The notes beneath the pieces were generated by a model. It worked only from the letters and a program-made list of their open reading frames with translations, had not been told where the DNA came from and did no database searches. A stretch of DNA of 64,000 nt, taken from NCBI RefSeq assembly GCF_039535115.1, contig NZ_BAAAWO010000001.1:1798001-1862000 (forward strand), in the 5' to 3' direction. Positions within the stretch are counted from its first letter, which is position 1. Each line of letters begins with the position of its first letter. This document shows positions 16,793-25,592 of this stretch, one piece after another. The translations under genes and the position numbers were made by a program. This DNA is from Paeniglutamicibacter sulfureus. Lineage in GTDB: Bacteria; Actinomycetota; Actinomycetes; Actinomycetales; Micrococcaceae.

Positions 16793-19384
16793 TTATCCTC
16801 GGCGCGAGGAGACGATGAGCCCATCTGCGGACGCATTGACGCCGACCACGACGGTGTCGCCGTCCTGGATGCTTCCGGCCAGCAATTCGCGAGCCAGCCT
16901 GTCCCCGATTTCGCGCTGCACGAGCCGACGCAGTGGCCGGGCGCCGAAGGCGGGATCGAAGCCGGTCAGGGCCAGCCAGTCACGGGCTTGGTCGTCCACC
17001 TCGAGCTGCAGGCGGCGTCCGGCGAGACGCCGGGCCAGAGTGTCGACCTGCAGGGCCACAATCGAACCCAGCTCCTCCAGCGAGAGCGCGTCGAACATGA
17101 TCACGTCATCCAGCCGGTTCAGGAACTCGGGCTTGAACGAGGAGTTCACCAGATTCATCACGGCCTCCCGCTTGGTGTCCTCGGGCAACGTCTGGTCGAC
17201 CATGAACTGCGAACCCAGGTTCGAGGTCATGATCAGGATGACATTGCGGAAATCGACCGTGCGTCCCTGCCCGTCGGTGAGACGCCCGTCGTCCAGGACC
17301 TGCAGCAGGATGTCGAAGGCCTCGGGGTGGGCCTTCTCGACCTCGTCGAGCAGCACCACCGAGTAGGGCCGCCGACGCACGGCCTCGGTGAGCTGGCCGC
17401 CTTCCTCATAGCCGACGTATCCCGGAGGGGCGCCGACAAGCCGCGCGACCGCGTGCTTCTCCGAATACTCGCTCATGTCGATGCGAACCATGGCGCGTTC
17501 ATCGTCGAAAAGGAAGTCGGCCAGGGCCTTGGCCAATTCGGTCTTGCCCACGCCCGTGGGGCCAAGGAACAAGAACGAACCTGTCGGGCGGTCGGGGTCG
17601 GAGATCCCTGCCCGGGCCCGGCGCACCGCGTCGGACACCGAGACGACAGCCTTCTGCTGTCCGATCAGCCGGTGGCCAAGGAAATCCTCCATGTGCAGCA
17701 GCTTCTGGCTTTCGCCCTGCAGCATGCGGCCCGCCGGGATGCCCGTCCACGCGGAGATGACCTCCGCAATGTCGTCGGCGGTGACCTCATCGGCCACCAT
17801 CAATTCCTGGTCGCCGCCGGAGGCTTCCGCGCGTGCAGCATCGTCCATGTCCTTTTCCAGCGCCGGGATCTCCCCGTAGAGCAGCCGCGAGGCGCCCTCC
17901 AGGTCGCCCTCGCGCTGCAGTTTCTCGGCACGCGAGCGCAGATCGTCCAGGCGCACCTTGAGGTCGCCGACCCGGTTCAGGCCCGCCTTCTCCGACTCCC
18001 AGCGCGCGTTGAGCGCATCGAGCTCTTCCTTCTTGTCCGCCATGTCGGCGCGCAACGCCTCGAGCCGTTCGCGGGATCCGGGATCGGTTTCATCCTTGAG
18101 GGCCAGCTCCTCCATGGTCAGGCGGTCCACCGACCGACGCAGCTGGTCGATTTCCTCGGGATACGAGTCGATTTCCATGCGCAGCCGGCTGGCCGCCTCG
18201 TCGACCAGGTCGATGGCCTTGTCCGGAAGCTGGCGCCCGGCGATGTAGCGGTCGGAGAGGCTCGCCGCGGCCACTAGCGCCGAGTCGGCGATCGTGACCT
18301 TGTGGTGCGCCTCGTAGCGCTGTTTGAGCCCGCGCAGGATGGCAATGGTGTCATTGACGCTCGGCTCCCCCACGTACACCTGCGCGAAGCGGCGTTCGAG
18401 GGCCGGGTCCTTCTCGATGTTCTGGCGATACTCGTCGAGCGTTGTGGCGCCAATCAGGCGCAACTCGCCGCGGGCCAGCATGGGCTTGAGCATGTTGCCG
18501 GCATCCATGGCACCCTCGGATGCTCCTGCACCCACGACAGTGTGGATCTCGTCGATGAACGTGACGATCTGCCCGTCGGAGGCCTTGATCTCTTCGAGGA
18601 CGGCCTTGAGGCGTTCCTCGAATTCGCCGCGGTATTTCGCCCCGGCAACCATGGCGCCGAGGTCCAGGGAAATCAGCGTCTTGCCGCGCAGCGATTCGGG
18701 AACGTCCCCGGCAACCATGCGCTGGGCCAGGCCTTCGACCACTGCGGTCTTGCCCACCCCGGGTTCCCCGATGAGCACCGGGTTGTTCTTGGTGCGACGC
18801 GAAAGAACCTGCACGAGGCGGCGGATCTCGGTGTCGCGCCCGATCACCGGATCAAGCTTGCCCGAACGGGCAATGGCCGTCATGTCGGTGCCGAACTTTT
18901 CCAGTGCCTGGAAGGTGTTTTCGGGATCGGGGTTGTTGACCTTGCGGTCGCCGCGGATCGAGGGCAGGGCGCTGGCAAGGGCCTTGCGCGTGGCTCCGGA
19001 CTCGCGCAGGGCCTTGCCGGCGGCGCCGGTGTCTTCGCTCAGGCCCAGCATCAGATGCTCGGTGGAGACGTATGCGTCACCCATGGCCGCCGCGGCCTGC
19101 TGGGCGGCGGTGATGGCTTGCAGGATGCCGCGCGAGTACTGGGCTTGGGCCACGCTGTTCCCGGATGAAGTGGGCAAGGCCTTGATGGCGGCACTGGCCT
19201 GGACCGAAACCTGGTCCGGGTCGATCCCGGCGGCCTTCAGCATTGCCACGGCCACCGATTCGCGTTGGTCAACAAGCGCCTTGAGCAGGTGCGCGGGCTC
19301 CACCTGCGGGTTTCCCGCCGTGGAGGCGTTCATTCCCGAAGCGGAAAGGGCTTCCTGGCTCTTGGTCGTCAACTTCGTGTCCAT
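16793..19384 (-). CDS. clpB: ATP-dependent disaggregase ClpB
   Basis: About 863 aa Hsp100 chaperone that pulls polypeptides out of aggregates together with DnaK/DnaJ/GrpE. Order: Clp N domain (residues ~1-145), AAA-1 with Walker A GEPGVGKT and Walker B FIDEIH, a coiled-coil M domain (~400-530), AAA-2 with [15 protein letters not shown] and Walker B VLLDEVE, and the C-terminal small domain. Two nearby ATGs compete. GAAGGG directly abuts ATG 19390 but is 6 nt from ATG 19384, and homologues start [11 protein letters not shown], so 19384 is preferred. A HAIR operator 34-54 bp upstream of this start implies HspR repression. Confidence 0.96.
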   Translation of the reverse strand: MDTKLTTKSQEALSASGMNASTAGNPQVEPAHLLKALVDQRESVAVAMLKAAGIDPDQVSVQASAAIKALPTSSGNSVAQAQYSRGILQAITAAQQAAAAMGDAYVSTEHLMLGLSEDTGAAGKALRESGATRKALASALPSIRGDRKVNNPDPENTFQALEKFGTDMTAIARSGKLDPVIGRDTEIRRLVQVLSRRTKNNPVLIGEPGVGKTAVVEGLAQRMVAGDVPESLRGKTLISLDLGAMVAGAKYRGEFEERLKAVLEEIKASDGQIVTFIDEIHTVVGAGASEGAMDAGNMLKPMLARGELRLIGATTLDEYRQNIEKDPALERRFAQVYVGEPSVNDTIAILRGLKQRYEAHHKVTIADSALVAAASLSDRYIAGRQLPDKAIDLVDEAASRLRMEIDSYPEEIDQLRRSVDRLTMEELALKDETDPGSRERLEALRADMADKKEELDALNARWESEKAGLNRVGDLKVRLDDLRSRAEKLQREGDLEGASRLLYGEIPALEKDMDDAARAEASGGDQELMVADEVTADDIAEVISAWTGIPAGRMLQGESQKLLHMEDFLGHRLIGQQKAVVSVSDAVRRARAGISDPDRPTGSFLFLGPTGVGKTELAKALADFLFDDERAMVRIDMSEYSEKHAVARLVGAPPGYVGYEEGGQLTEAVRRRPYSVVLLDEVEKAHPEAFDILLQVLDDGRLTDGQGRTVDFRNVILIMTSNLGSQFMVDQTLPEDTKREAVMNLVNSSFKPEFLNRLDDVIMFDALSLEELGSIVALQVDTLARRLAGRRLQLEVDDQARDWLALTGFDPAFGARPLRRLVQREIGDRLARELLAGSIQDGDTVVVGVNASADGLIVSSRRG

Positions 19385-19410
19385 ACTCATCCCTTCGTCG
19401 TTGGTTGATC

Positions 19411-19438
19411 ACTCAAACTTGAGTCTACATCACTCAAC
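19411..19438 (-). promoter_or_regulatory. HAIR operator (HspR site) upstream of clpB, with extra half-site
   Basis: CTTGAGT (19418-19424), a 7-bp spacer, then ACTCAAC (19432-19438) matches the HAIR consensus CTTGAGT-N7-ACTCAAG with one mismatch. A further half-site ACTCAAA (19411-19417) abuts it. A minus-strand -10-like TAGACT (complement of 19422-19427) lies inside the operator, so bound HspR would block RNA polymerase. Confidence 0.9.
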
Positions 19439-19475
19439 TATGGACAGCTGAAGAATATTCCTGCCCAAACGCCGA

Positions 19476-19508
19476 AACGTCGGCGACCCCCAAGGGGTTG
19501 CCGACGTT
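19476..19508 (-). terminator. Intrinsic terminator after YceI gene
   Basis: AACGTCGGC-ACCCC arms (19476-19490 and 19494-19508) form a ~14-bp stem with one mismatch and a 3-nt loop, 41 bp past the YceI stop and just ahead of the clpB promoter region, where it would also insulate clpB. Confidence 0.7.
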
Positions 19509-19548
19509 CGGTCATGCGGAGGCCGGCACACTCGCGCACCGACCCGCC

Positions 19549-20100
19549 CTAGACTTCCTTGATCGCCGAGACCTCGAACTCAAGCAGCACTCGTTCGGAT
19601 ACCAGGACGCCCCCTGAATCGAGCGCCTTGTTCCAACTCACGCCGTACTCGCGGCGGTCAATGCGGCGGCTGCCCTCGAAGCCCGCACGGAGGTTGCCGA
19701 ACGGGTCGGTCTCAACGCCGGTGAATTCCATGGGGACGGCAATCTCGCGCGTGGTGTCCTTGATGGTCAGTTCGCCGTTGACGATGAAGCTGTTCTCATC
19801 CACTTGGTCGATGCGCGTGGACCGGAAGACGATTTTGGGGTATTTCGGAGCATCGAAGAAGTCGTTGGTCCGCAGGTGCTTGTCGCGGTCTGCGTTGCGC
19901 GTGTCGACACTGGCCACCTTCACCGACATCTCGACAGTGCTTTTACCGACATCCTCCACGTCGACATGAATGGTTCCCTCGACTTCGTTGAAGGCACCCC
20001 GCACCTTCGTCACCATCGCGTGGCGGGCGTTGAAGCCGATACGAGTGTGGCCTGGATCGAATCGCCACGTCCCCGCGTAGGCTGGATCGAGCTGGGTCAT
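19549..20100 (-). CDS. YceI family protein
   Basis: About 183 aa. A lipocalin-like beta-barrel family that binds isoprenoid chains; cytosolic members without signal peptide are common in Actinobacteria. Motifs: WRFDPGHTRIGFNARHAMVTKVRGAF at the N-terminus, VDTRNADRDKHLRTNDFFDAPKYP, and LTIKDTTREIAVP. ATG 20100 is preceded by AAGGGGG at a good distance. The open frame upstream (18 more codons to 20154) has no family similarity and was left out. Ligand unknown. Confidence 0.93.
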   Translation of the reverse strand: MTQLDPAYAGTWRFDPGHTRIGFNARHAMVTKVRGAFNEVEGTIHVDVEDVGKSTVEMSVKVASVDTRNADRDKHLRTNDFFDAPKYPKIVFRSTRIDQVDENSFIVNGELTIKDTTREIAVPMEFTGVETDPFGNLRAGFEGSRRIDRREYGVSWNKALDSGGVLVSERVLLEFEVSAIKEV

Positions 20101-20476
20101 TGTTCCCCCTTGGTTGCGGTGCAGCAGAGTTAGTCCCCCCCGACTGCTGCTCACATTACCAACGCAATGGACGAACGTCTCCGGTTACCCGCTACTTTTT
20201 GCCGGGATCCACGAGACTTTCGAAGGGCACGGCCGGAGTCGCGCTATCCGGTGGGGACCGGCCATGCCCTTGGCTCGGATGCCACCGGTCCGCCGCTGAA
20301 AACGCGGACAGGGCAGGAAGTGGGTCGGCAGGCCCAGGGCAAGGTGCCCGTGCCGGATAAAACGCGGACCTGTTCAAGACGACCGTGCCCCTGGGCCCAC
20401 GGTAGCGATCACGCAGAGGAGCGCCTCCGCTGCACCCGGCCCCCGCGCAGAGGCACCTGAAAGGTCAGCCGTCCAC
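20101..20476. other. Gene-free spacer between YceI and VOC genes
   Basis: About 375 bp with no convincing coding signal. It holds the YceI SD (minus strand, 20104-20112), a 7-bp inverted repeat GGACCGG/CCGGTCC (20255-20261 and 20284-20290), and an 11-bp direct repeat AAAACGCGGAC at 20298-20308 and 20359-20369. None is recognised. Confidence 0.6.
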
Positions 20477-20944
20477 TTATCCCTTGGCAGCGGCCTCCAG
20501 AACCGCGATATCAAGTTTCCTCATGGGCATGAACGCTTCGACTACCCTTCGGGCGACCTCCGGATCCGGGTCGCTAAGCAACTCGACCATGCGAACCGGG
20601 ACGACCTGCCAGGACATGCCAAAGCGGTCCTTGAGCCAACCGCACTGGCTTTCTTCCCCACCGTCGGTGAGCTTGTCCCAGAAGTAGTCGACCTCGGTCT
20701 GGTCCTCGCACATGATTTGGAAGGAAATGGCTTCGTTGAACTTGAAGAGCGGGCCACCGTTTAGTGCAACGAAGGGACGTCCATCGAGATTGAATTCGAC
20801 TGTCAGCGGCTCGTTCACCGGATTCCCCTGCGTGTCCATGTCGAGTTGTGAAACGATCCGGGAATTCGGGAAAATGCCGGTGTAGAACCGGGCTGCTTCC
20901 AGCCCTTGTCCATCGAACCACAGGCAGTTAATCAGGTCTTTCAT
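20477..20944 (-). CDS. VOC family protein (PhnB/3-demethylubiquinone methyltransferase-like)
   Basis: About 155 aa. A betaalphabetabetabeta glyoxalase-fold protein of the PhnB-like subfamily: INCLWFDGQGLEAARFYTGIFPNS at the N-terminus and VDYFWDKLTDGGEESQCGWLKDRFGMSWQVVP in the second half. Such proteins are often metal-binding enzymes or resistance proteins; the substrate is unknown. ATG 20944 is preferred over ATG 20959 because GAGG lies 9-10 nt before it and the family begins at this point. Isolated gene, no obvious operon. Confidence 0.88.
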   Translation of the reverse strand: MKDLINCLWFDGQGLEAARFYTGIFPNSRIVSQLDMDTQGNPVNEPLTVEFNLDGRPFVALNGGPLFKFNEAISFQIMCEDQTEVDYFWDKLTDGGEESQCGWLKDRFGMSWQVVPVRMVELLSDPDPEVARRVVEAFMPMRKLDIAVLEAAAKG

Positions 20945-21090
20945 CGGTCTTGGCCTCATCCAGTCGACAATTGGCGTTGCTTCTCACAACCACAGACTAG
21001 AAATCGCTTCTTCGAGATACAAGGGGCGGCGCCGATATCCGTCGTTGAAGTTTGATACTCCTCTCCGCCGCCATACGGCGGTCGCGGGCC

Positions 21091-21498
21091 TCAGCGGGAC
21101 ATCGGCATGTATCGGGCGCTCGGAACGATTTCCTTGCCCAGGGGCATGAGGGATATCGGGATCATCTTCAGATTCGCGAGACCCAGCGGAATGCCGACGA
21201 TGCTCACGAACATCGGGATCGCCGTCACGACGTGCCCGATGGCGATCCAGATGCCGGCCACCAGCACCCAGATGACATTTCCTATGGTTGAAAATGCACC
21301 TACTTGGCCACGGTCCACCACGGTGCGCCCGAAGGGCCACAGCGCATACAGCGCAATGCGGAAGGACGCGATGCCAAAGGGAATCGTCACGATGAGCAGG
21401 CAGCAAATGATCCCGGCCAGGACGTAGCCCAGCGCCAGCCAGATGCCGCCGAAAACGAGCCAGATGATATTCAGGATCACGGAAAGAGTGTTTCGCAT
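21091..21498 (-). CDS. YccF domain-containing inner-membrane protein
   Basis: 135 aa. Two copies of the YccF motif are visible, one in each half: NIIWLVFGGIWLALGYVLAGIICC then TIPFGIASFRIA, and NVIWVLVAGIWIAIGHVVTAI then GIPLGLANLKM. About four membrane segments. Function unknown; the family is widespread. ATG 21498 is preceded by GGGAGAAAC at ~12 nt, rather far. Monocistronic by position. Confidence 0.9.
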   Translation of the reverse strand: MRNTLSVILNIIWLVFGGIWLALGYVLAGIICCLLIVTIPFGIASFRIALYALWPFGRTVVDRGQVGAFSTIGNVIWVLVAGIWIAIGHVVTAIPMFVSIVGIPLGLANLKMIPISLMPLGKEIVPSARYMPMSR

Positions 21499-22093
21499 GA
21501 TTCAAGTTTCTCCCTGGAGGCCGGGGCACACCATGGGGTAACACCCTGAGCCATCCCCCATTGTTCGGTGACGCTTTCCAATGATCCGGAAGGAAGCCCC
21601 CTGGGTATTCGACAATCACGGGCCACGCGTAGGAGATTGTTGGATGCCGCCTGTGTTGGCTATGGGCACGGATCCAAGACCGGGCAGGTGTTCGACCCCT
21701 TGGAACCATCGCCCTCATACCTGGTTGTCCTCGTCCCGGATCCGACGTGAGATTGACCGCACCAATGACATGATCTTCCAGGCCGTCGTCCCATCCGCGA
21801 CGTTGCTGCGCCCGCCTTGCGGTGCGTGCCATTCCATCTGCGACAGGCCCGCGGGCGCCCCCGGGGCCTCTTTGTATGTCGACACGTTTGGCTGGAAACA
21901 CCGCAACACTGCCGCCGTACCGAGGATCCTTCCCGGTTTGCGCTCCAAGGAGTACGCCTTTGTCGCCATCACCGAGCTCATGGGCCCCGCGGGGCTTGGT
22001 GCCGGTGAGACCTACGCCCACGCCGCGGCGGGAGAAGCCCGGCCAGTGGAAGTCCGGGAAAGTGGGACACTGAAGTTCGCTACCCTTAACTAC
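21499..22093. other. 595-bp spacer between YccF and trmB, no recognised gene
   Basis: Divergent promoter region of two genes. It lacks in-frame stops in several frames, so open stretches exist (for example 21581-22093 on the plus strand joined to trmB, and 21715-21981 on the minus strand), but none resembles a known family. It contains the trmB -10 box at its right end. A degenerated gene cannot be excluded. Confidence 0.5.
22081..22086 (+). promoter_or_regulatory. -10 box for leaderless trmB mRNA
   Basis: TACCCT lies 7 nt before ATG 22094. This is the main reason for choosing that start over the far upstream in-frame ATGs. Confidence 0.55.
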
Positions 22094-22951
22094 ATGAGCA
22101 TTCCCCCAGAACGCAAGGCGCCGGTCAGCGGCCGCGCCGTCGACGACCTCAGCTTTTACCAAACCGAACCAGTGTCGTTTGTCCGCCGCGGCAGCCGCTT
22201 GCACGGGCGCCGAGCCGATGCCTGGGAACGCACTGCGCAAAAGTACATCATCGAGCCACCCCGCAACCAGGCCGACACGTCTGTGGCCGAAGGCTACGAA
22301 TTCGACCAGCAGGCCCTCTACGGCCGTACGGCACCGCTCATTGTCGAGATCGGTTCGGGTCTGGGCGAGGCAATGGCATTTGCCGCCAGCGAGAACCGCA
22401 ACAAGGACTTCCTGGCAGTGGAGGTCTACCGGCCCGGACTGGCTGCGCTCATGGTCCGGGTGGAAAACAACGAACTGACAAACGTGCGTGCGGTGCAGGC
22501 CAACGCCCCGGAGGTCCTGGACTCCATGCTCCCGGCAGCCTCGGCCGACGAGATCTGGGTGTTCTTCTCCGATCCGTGGCACAAGATCCGCCACCACAAG
22601 CGCCGACTCATCAAGGACACCTTCGTCCAGAAGCTCGAACGTGTCCTGGTTCCCGGAGGCGTTGTCCGTCTTGCGACCGACTGGTCCAACTATGCCGAGC
22701 AGATACGGGATGTCTTCGACGCTGCCCCTGCATTCACCAACCTCCACCCGGGCGAGTTGTCCGGCGAAGACAGCAACCTCACCAGGGTCCGCCGCCTCGG
22801 CCTGGAAAACGAGGACCGGGATCCCGGCTTCACGGATGGGCGCGGTGGCTGGGCCCCGCGCTTTGAGGGCCGCACGCTGACCAGCTTCGAGGGCAAGGCG
22901 TTGAAGGCCGGTCGGCTAATCTTCGACCTGGCATACCGCAAGGATCTTTAG
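22094..22951 (+). CDS. trmB: tRNA (guanine-N7)-methyltransferase
   Basis: About 285 aa. Methylates G46 of tRNA using SAM. Motifs: SAM-binding LIVEIGSGLGEAMAFAA, the acidic FLAVEVYRPGL, and the hallmark IWVFFSDPWHKIRHHKRRLI with the PWxKxRHxKRR signature. The N-terminal ~60 residues form the actinobacterial extension with FVRRGSR. The frame remains open for 171 codons upstream, but that sequence has no TrmB similarity. The ATG at 22094 sits 7 nt after a -10 box and has no SD, so the mRNA is probably leaderless. Confidence 0.95.
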   Translation: MSIPPERKAPVSGRAVDDLSFYQTEPVSFVRRGSRLHGRRADAWERTAQKYIIEPPRNQADTSVAEGYEFDQQALYGRTAPLIVEIGSGLGEAMAFAASENRNKDFLAVEVYRPGLAALMVRVENNELTNVRAVQANAPEVLDSMLPAASADEIWVFFSDPWHKIRHHKRRLIKDTFVQKLERVLVPGGVVRLATDWSNYAEQIRDVFDAAPAFTNLHPGELSGEDSNLTRVRRLGLENEDRDPGFTDGRGGWAPRFEGRTLTSFEGKALKAGRLIFDLAYRKDL

Positions 22952-22966
22952 GACCATCGCCATGCC

Positions 22967-23001
22967 GGGGCGGTGCGGGGTTTGGGCCCTGCACCGCCCT
23001 C
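22967..23001. terminator. Hairpin terminator between trmB and the DUF1023 gene
   Basis: GGGGCGGTGC-GGG (22967-22980) can pair with CCCTGCACCGCCC (22987-22999) across a short loop. It sits between two convergent genes. Confidence 0.7.
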
Positions 23002-23007
23002 CCGTGT

Positions 23008-23940
23008 TTAAGGCAGGGGTGCCTGTCCGGTGGTGATCAGCGCTAGGTTCCGCAGCGAAAGCGTGTCGGGATCCCGATAACCCCTCGTCGAGGACGGCTT
23101 GTCGTCCCGGAATTGGGAGGTATTGTGGCCCTGGGCCGCGTGCAACCCCAGCCCCAGCTTCGGTCCGACGTTGAATTCATGGCCAGCAAGCAATGTGCGA
23201 CCCGAGAAGGTGCGCCCCAGCCATGCCAGGTAGTCCCCCTCGGCGATCGCCTCGTAGATGTTGGCCGATGGCACGTTGAGCCGGCCCGGATCCCGCGAAA
23301 AGTGCCGGGGAATCCCGGCCGAACCGATCATGGCCAGCGCCTGGGCCCCAAGCCCGCGCCCGGATTCCGCGTCCAGCACCTGTGCCGCAAGGGTCGCCGC
23401 ATAGGAGTGCGCCTCCACAGCCATGTGCGGCTTGTCGGGACGCAGCCGGACGAAAGTAGCCAGGTCCTGGCCCAGCCGTTGCAGGCCGCGCCGCGCCGCG
23501 GTGTTCAGCAGTGCGCCGGCCAGATTGGGTGTTCGATATCCCAGCCAGGCCACGACCGCGGGTTCGGCGACCCCTACCTTTTGTTGTTCCAGGTACAGCT
23601 GTCCGGCCTCCCGCACGCTGCCCCACAACGCGTTGCGTGCCCGGATCCCGGTCCCCGAGAGCTGGAAGGTGACGTGGGTGGCGGTGTCCAGGTCGCCCAC
23701 GGCGACGGCCGCCAGTGGTTCCCTGGCGGAGAGATCAAGGTACAGCAGGTGGCGGGACGGAATGGCCGGGTCCATGGACCCTCGGCGCAAGGCATGGGCG
23801 GTGCCGTCCAGGCCCTGGCGATGGGACGTGCCCAGCCGGCCGCGGATCGCGCACAACGCCTCGAACCGGTCGTGGGCAGCGGCGGAGAGCCGCGCATAGC
23901 TCTCACCCGAAGTCAGTGGCGAATCATCGCTGCTGTTCAC
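23008..23940 (-). CDS. Alpha/beta-hydrolase, DUF1023 family, last gene of the heat-shock cluster
   Basis: About 310 aa. DUF1023 proteins are actinobacterial alpha/beta-hydrolases. Here the beta-rich start reads HLLYLDLSAREPLAAVAVGDLDTATHVTFQLSGTGI. The nucleophile elbow is VEAHSYAATLA, Ser in H-S-Y, but with Ala where the family usually has Gly on either side. An IGSAGIPRH segment follows. No signal peptide is seen. The GTG at 23940 overlaps the hspR TGA (GTGA), indicating translational coupling; an ATG at 23967 inside hspR is an alternative. Substrate unknown; a role in the heat response is inferred only from the coupling. Confidence 0.75.
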   Translation of the reverse strand: MNSSDDSPLTSGESYARLSAAAHDRFEALCAIRGRLGTSHRQGLDGTAHALRRGSMDPAIPSRHLLYLDLSAREPLAAVAVGDLDTATHVTFQLSGTGIRARNALWGSVREAGQLYLEQQKVGVAEPAVVAWLGYRTPNLAGALLNTAARRGLQRLGQDLATFVRLRPDKPHMAVEAHSYAATLAAQVLDAESGRGLGAQALAMIGSAGIPRHFSRDPGRLNVPSANIYEAIAEGDYLAWLGRTFSGRTLLAGHEFNVGPKLGLGLHAAQGHNTSQFRDDKPSSTRGYRDPDTLSLRNLALITTGQAPLP

Positions 23941-24377
23941 GGAAGCTGCTTGCCCCGCGGCTTCCACACCACCACGGCTTGGCTGCGGCCGCGCGGCCGT
24001 TGGCCCCGCGCCAGCGACACCACGTCGCCGGTGCTGCCGGCGGCAAAGACGCGTCCGAGTCCGGACGCCTGGCGGGCGCTGCGCAGGGCGAAGACCTCGT
24101 TGCTCAGTTCACCGACCCGCGATCTCAGTGCGGCAACCTGGTTTTCCAGGGCCATGATGCGCTTGATGCCCTCCAGGGACACCCCGTCCTTGGAGAGCCG
24201 CTGGATCTCCCGCAGCAAGTCCACATCGTGTTCGGAGTACCTGCGCTGCTTGCCGCCTTGGCGGGAGGGCGAAACCAGACCCAGCCGGTCGTATTGGCGC
24301 AGCGTCTGGGGGTGCATGTCGGCCAGGTCCGCCGCCACAGAAATGACGAAGATCGGCCTTAGTCTGTCATTGCCCAT
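23937..24377 (-). CDS. hspR: HspR, MerR-family heat-shock repressor
   Basis: 146 aa. Represses dnaK and clpB operons by binding HAIR sites, with DnaK as co-repressor in known systems. The N-terminal winged HTH reads VISVAADLADMHPQTLRQYDRLGLVSPSRQGGKQRRYSE. A leucine-containing coiled-coil (ALENQVAALRSRVGELSNEVFALRSA) follows for dimerisation, then a basic C-terminal tail. SD GGCAGGG lies just upstream. It is preceded by a perfect hairpin after dnaJ and followed by the overlapping hydrolase. HAIR operators occur before dnaK and clpB in this same window, so its regulon is visible. Confidence 0.95.
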   Translation of the reverse strand: MGNDRLRPIFVISVAADLADMHPQTLRQYDRLGLVSPSRQGGKQRRYSEHDVDLLREIQRLSKDGVSLEGIKRIMALENQVAALRSRVGELSNEVFALRSARQASGLGRVFAAGSTGDVVSLARGQRPRGRSQAVVVWKPRGKQLP

Positions 24378-24434
24378 GATCCCTGCCTTTCAATTATTGT
24401 CATCCACCGTAGCCAATTTCCTGGCATTGCGAAG

Positions 24435-24466
24435 CGCCCCGTGCCGCTGTCGGGCGGCACGGGGCG
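24435..24466 (-). terminator. Perfect hairpin between dnaJ and hspR
   Basis: CGCCCCGTGCCGC (24435-24447) and GCGGCACGGGGCG (24454-24466) form a 13-bp GC-rich stem with a 6-nt loop, 9 bp after the dnaJ stop. No T-run follows on the minus strand, so it may attenuate or stabilise mRNA instead of fully terminating. Confidence 0.65.
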
Positions 24467-24474
24467 ATCGATAA

Positions 24475-25440
24475 CTAGAGAATTGCACGCGAGAGCAGGC
24501 TCTCGCGTGGGTTCTCCGCCTTGGTGGCCTCGGCGAAGGCCTCGACGGCCGCCTTGGCTTCCTTGGAAAGGTTCTGCGGAACCACCACATCTAGGGTGAC
24601 CAGCAGGTCGCCCGTGACCTTGGAGGTGTTCACCCCGCGCCCCTTTAGGCGCAAGGTGCGGCCATTCGAGGAGCCGGCCGGGACCTTTAGCTTGACGGTC
24701 TCGCCGGTCAGCGTGGGAATCTCGATCTGCCCGCCCAGGGCGGCCTCGTCGAAGGTCACCGGCACGTGGATCCGGATGTTGTTGTCTTCGCGGATAAAGA
24801 CCGGGTGCGGCTTGACGTTGACCTTGACGATCAGGTCGCCGGCACCGGCGGAGCCGGGCGAACCCTTGCCGCGGACTCGGACCGATTGCCCGTCCTTGAC
24901 CCCGGCTGGAATCCGCACGTCGATGACCTCGCCATTGGCCTCGCGCAGGCCGATGGTGGTTCCCTTCATGGAACCGGCAAAGGAGATCGTGGTGCTTGCA
25001 GTTCGGTCGGCACCCTTGCGAGGTGCCTGTTGTCCGAAGCCGCCAAACCCTCCGCCGCCGCCAAAGAGGTCGGCAAAATCGGGTGGGACTTGGCCGCCGC
25101 GTCGGCTGCCCCCGCCTCCGCTGTTGAAGAGGTTGGAGAAGACATCCTCGAAGCCGCCGTTGCCCGGTGCCCCGCCGTGGCCCCCTGCGCTGAATCGCGC
25201 CCCCGAGCCCATGGCACGGATGGCGTCGTACTGCTGGCGGTCCTCGGGATCCGAAAGCACCGAATGGGCCTCGGTGATGTCCTTGAACCTTCGTTCGGAC
25301 TCGGCATCCCCGGAGTTGGTGTCCGGATGGTATTTCCGCGCCATCTTCCGGTATGCCTTTTTGATGTCCGCGTCGCTGGCGTCCTTGGAGACGCCAAGAA
25401 TCGTGTAAAAATCCTTGTCGACCCAGTCCTGGCTTGCCAC
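24475..25440 (-). CDS. dnaJ: DnaJ/CbpA-type Hsp40 co-chaperone without zinc finger
   Basis: 321 aa. Stimulates DnaK ATPase and delivers clients. J-domain at residues ~10-75 with the essential HPD in ARKYHPDTN; Gly/Phe-rich linker (~80-140) with FGGFGQQ; C-terminal beta-sandwich domains I and II (from ~150) with VRIPAGVKDGQSVRVRGKG and LKLKVPAGSSNGRTLRLKGRG. The CxxCxGxG zinc-finger repeats of canonical DnaJ are absent, so it is a type II (CbpA-like) Hsp40. Third gene of dnaK-grpE-dnaJ-hspR; a 190-bp structured spacer separates it from grpE. Confidence 0.93.
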   Translation of the reverse strand: MASQDWVDKDFYTILGVSKDASDADIKKAYRKMARKYHPDTNSGDAESERRFKDITEAHSVLSDPEDRQQYDAIRAMGSGARFSAGGHGGAPGNGGFEDVFSNLFNSGGGGSRRGGQVPPDFADLFGGGGGFGGFGQQAPRKGADRTASTTISFAGSMKGTTIGLREANGEVIDVRIPAGVKDGQSVRVRGKGSPGSAGAGDLIVKVNVKPHPVFIREDNNIRIHVPVTFDEAALGGQIEIPTLTGETVKLKVPAGSSNGRTLRLKGRGVNTSKVTGDLLVTLDVVVPQNLSKEAKAAVEAFAEATKAENPRESLLSRAIL

Positions 25441-25520
25441 TGGGCGCCTCCTTTGCTGTAAAAATCCTTGTGGCTCACCCGCCGCTCAATCGTGGCAGGG
25501 AGAAATCCGTGATGTTGGAT

Positions 25521-25587
25521 CCACCAAGTATGCGGCGGATCGCCGGTTCCATCGCTGGAACCATTGCGAGCCGCCGCACCTTGGTGG
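25521..25587 (-). other. Nested hairpin in the grpE-dnaJ spacer
   Basis: Three paired segments nest in one structure: CCACCAAG (25521-25528) with CTTGGTGG (25580-25587); TGCGGCGG (25531-25538) with CCGCCGCA (25571-25578); GGTTCCA (25545-25551) with TGGAACC (25556-25562). It lies between grpE and dnaJ and could act on transcript stability or read-through. Confidence 0.7.
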
Positions 25588-25592
25588 GGGGT

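Noticed and set aside
21581..22093. In-frame 171-codon extension of trmB
   Set aside because: No TrmB similarity, and a -10 box is located 7 nt before the conserved-region ATG.
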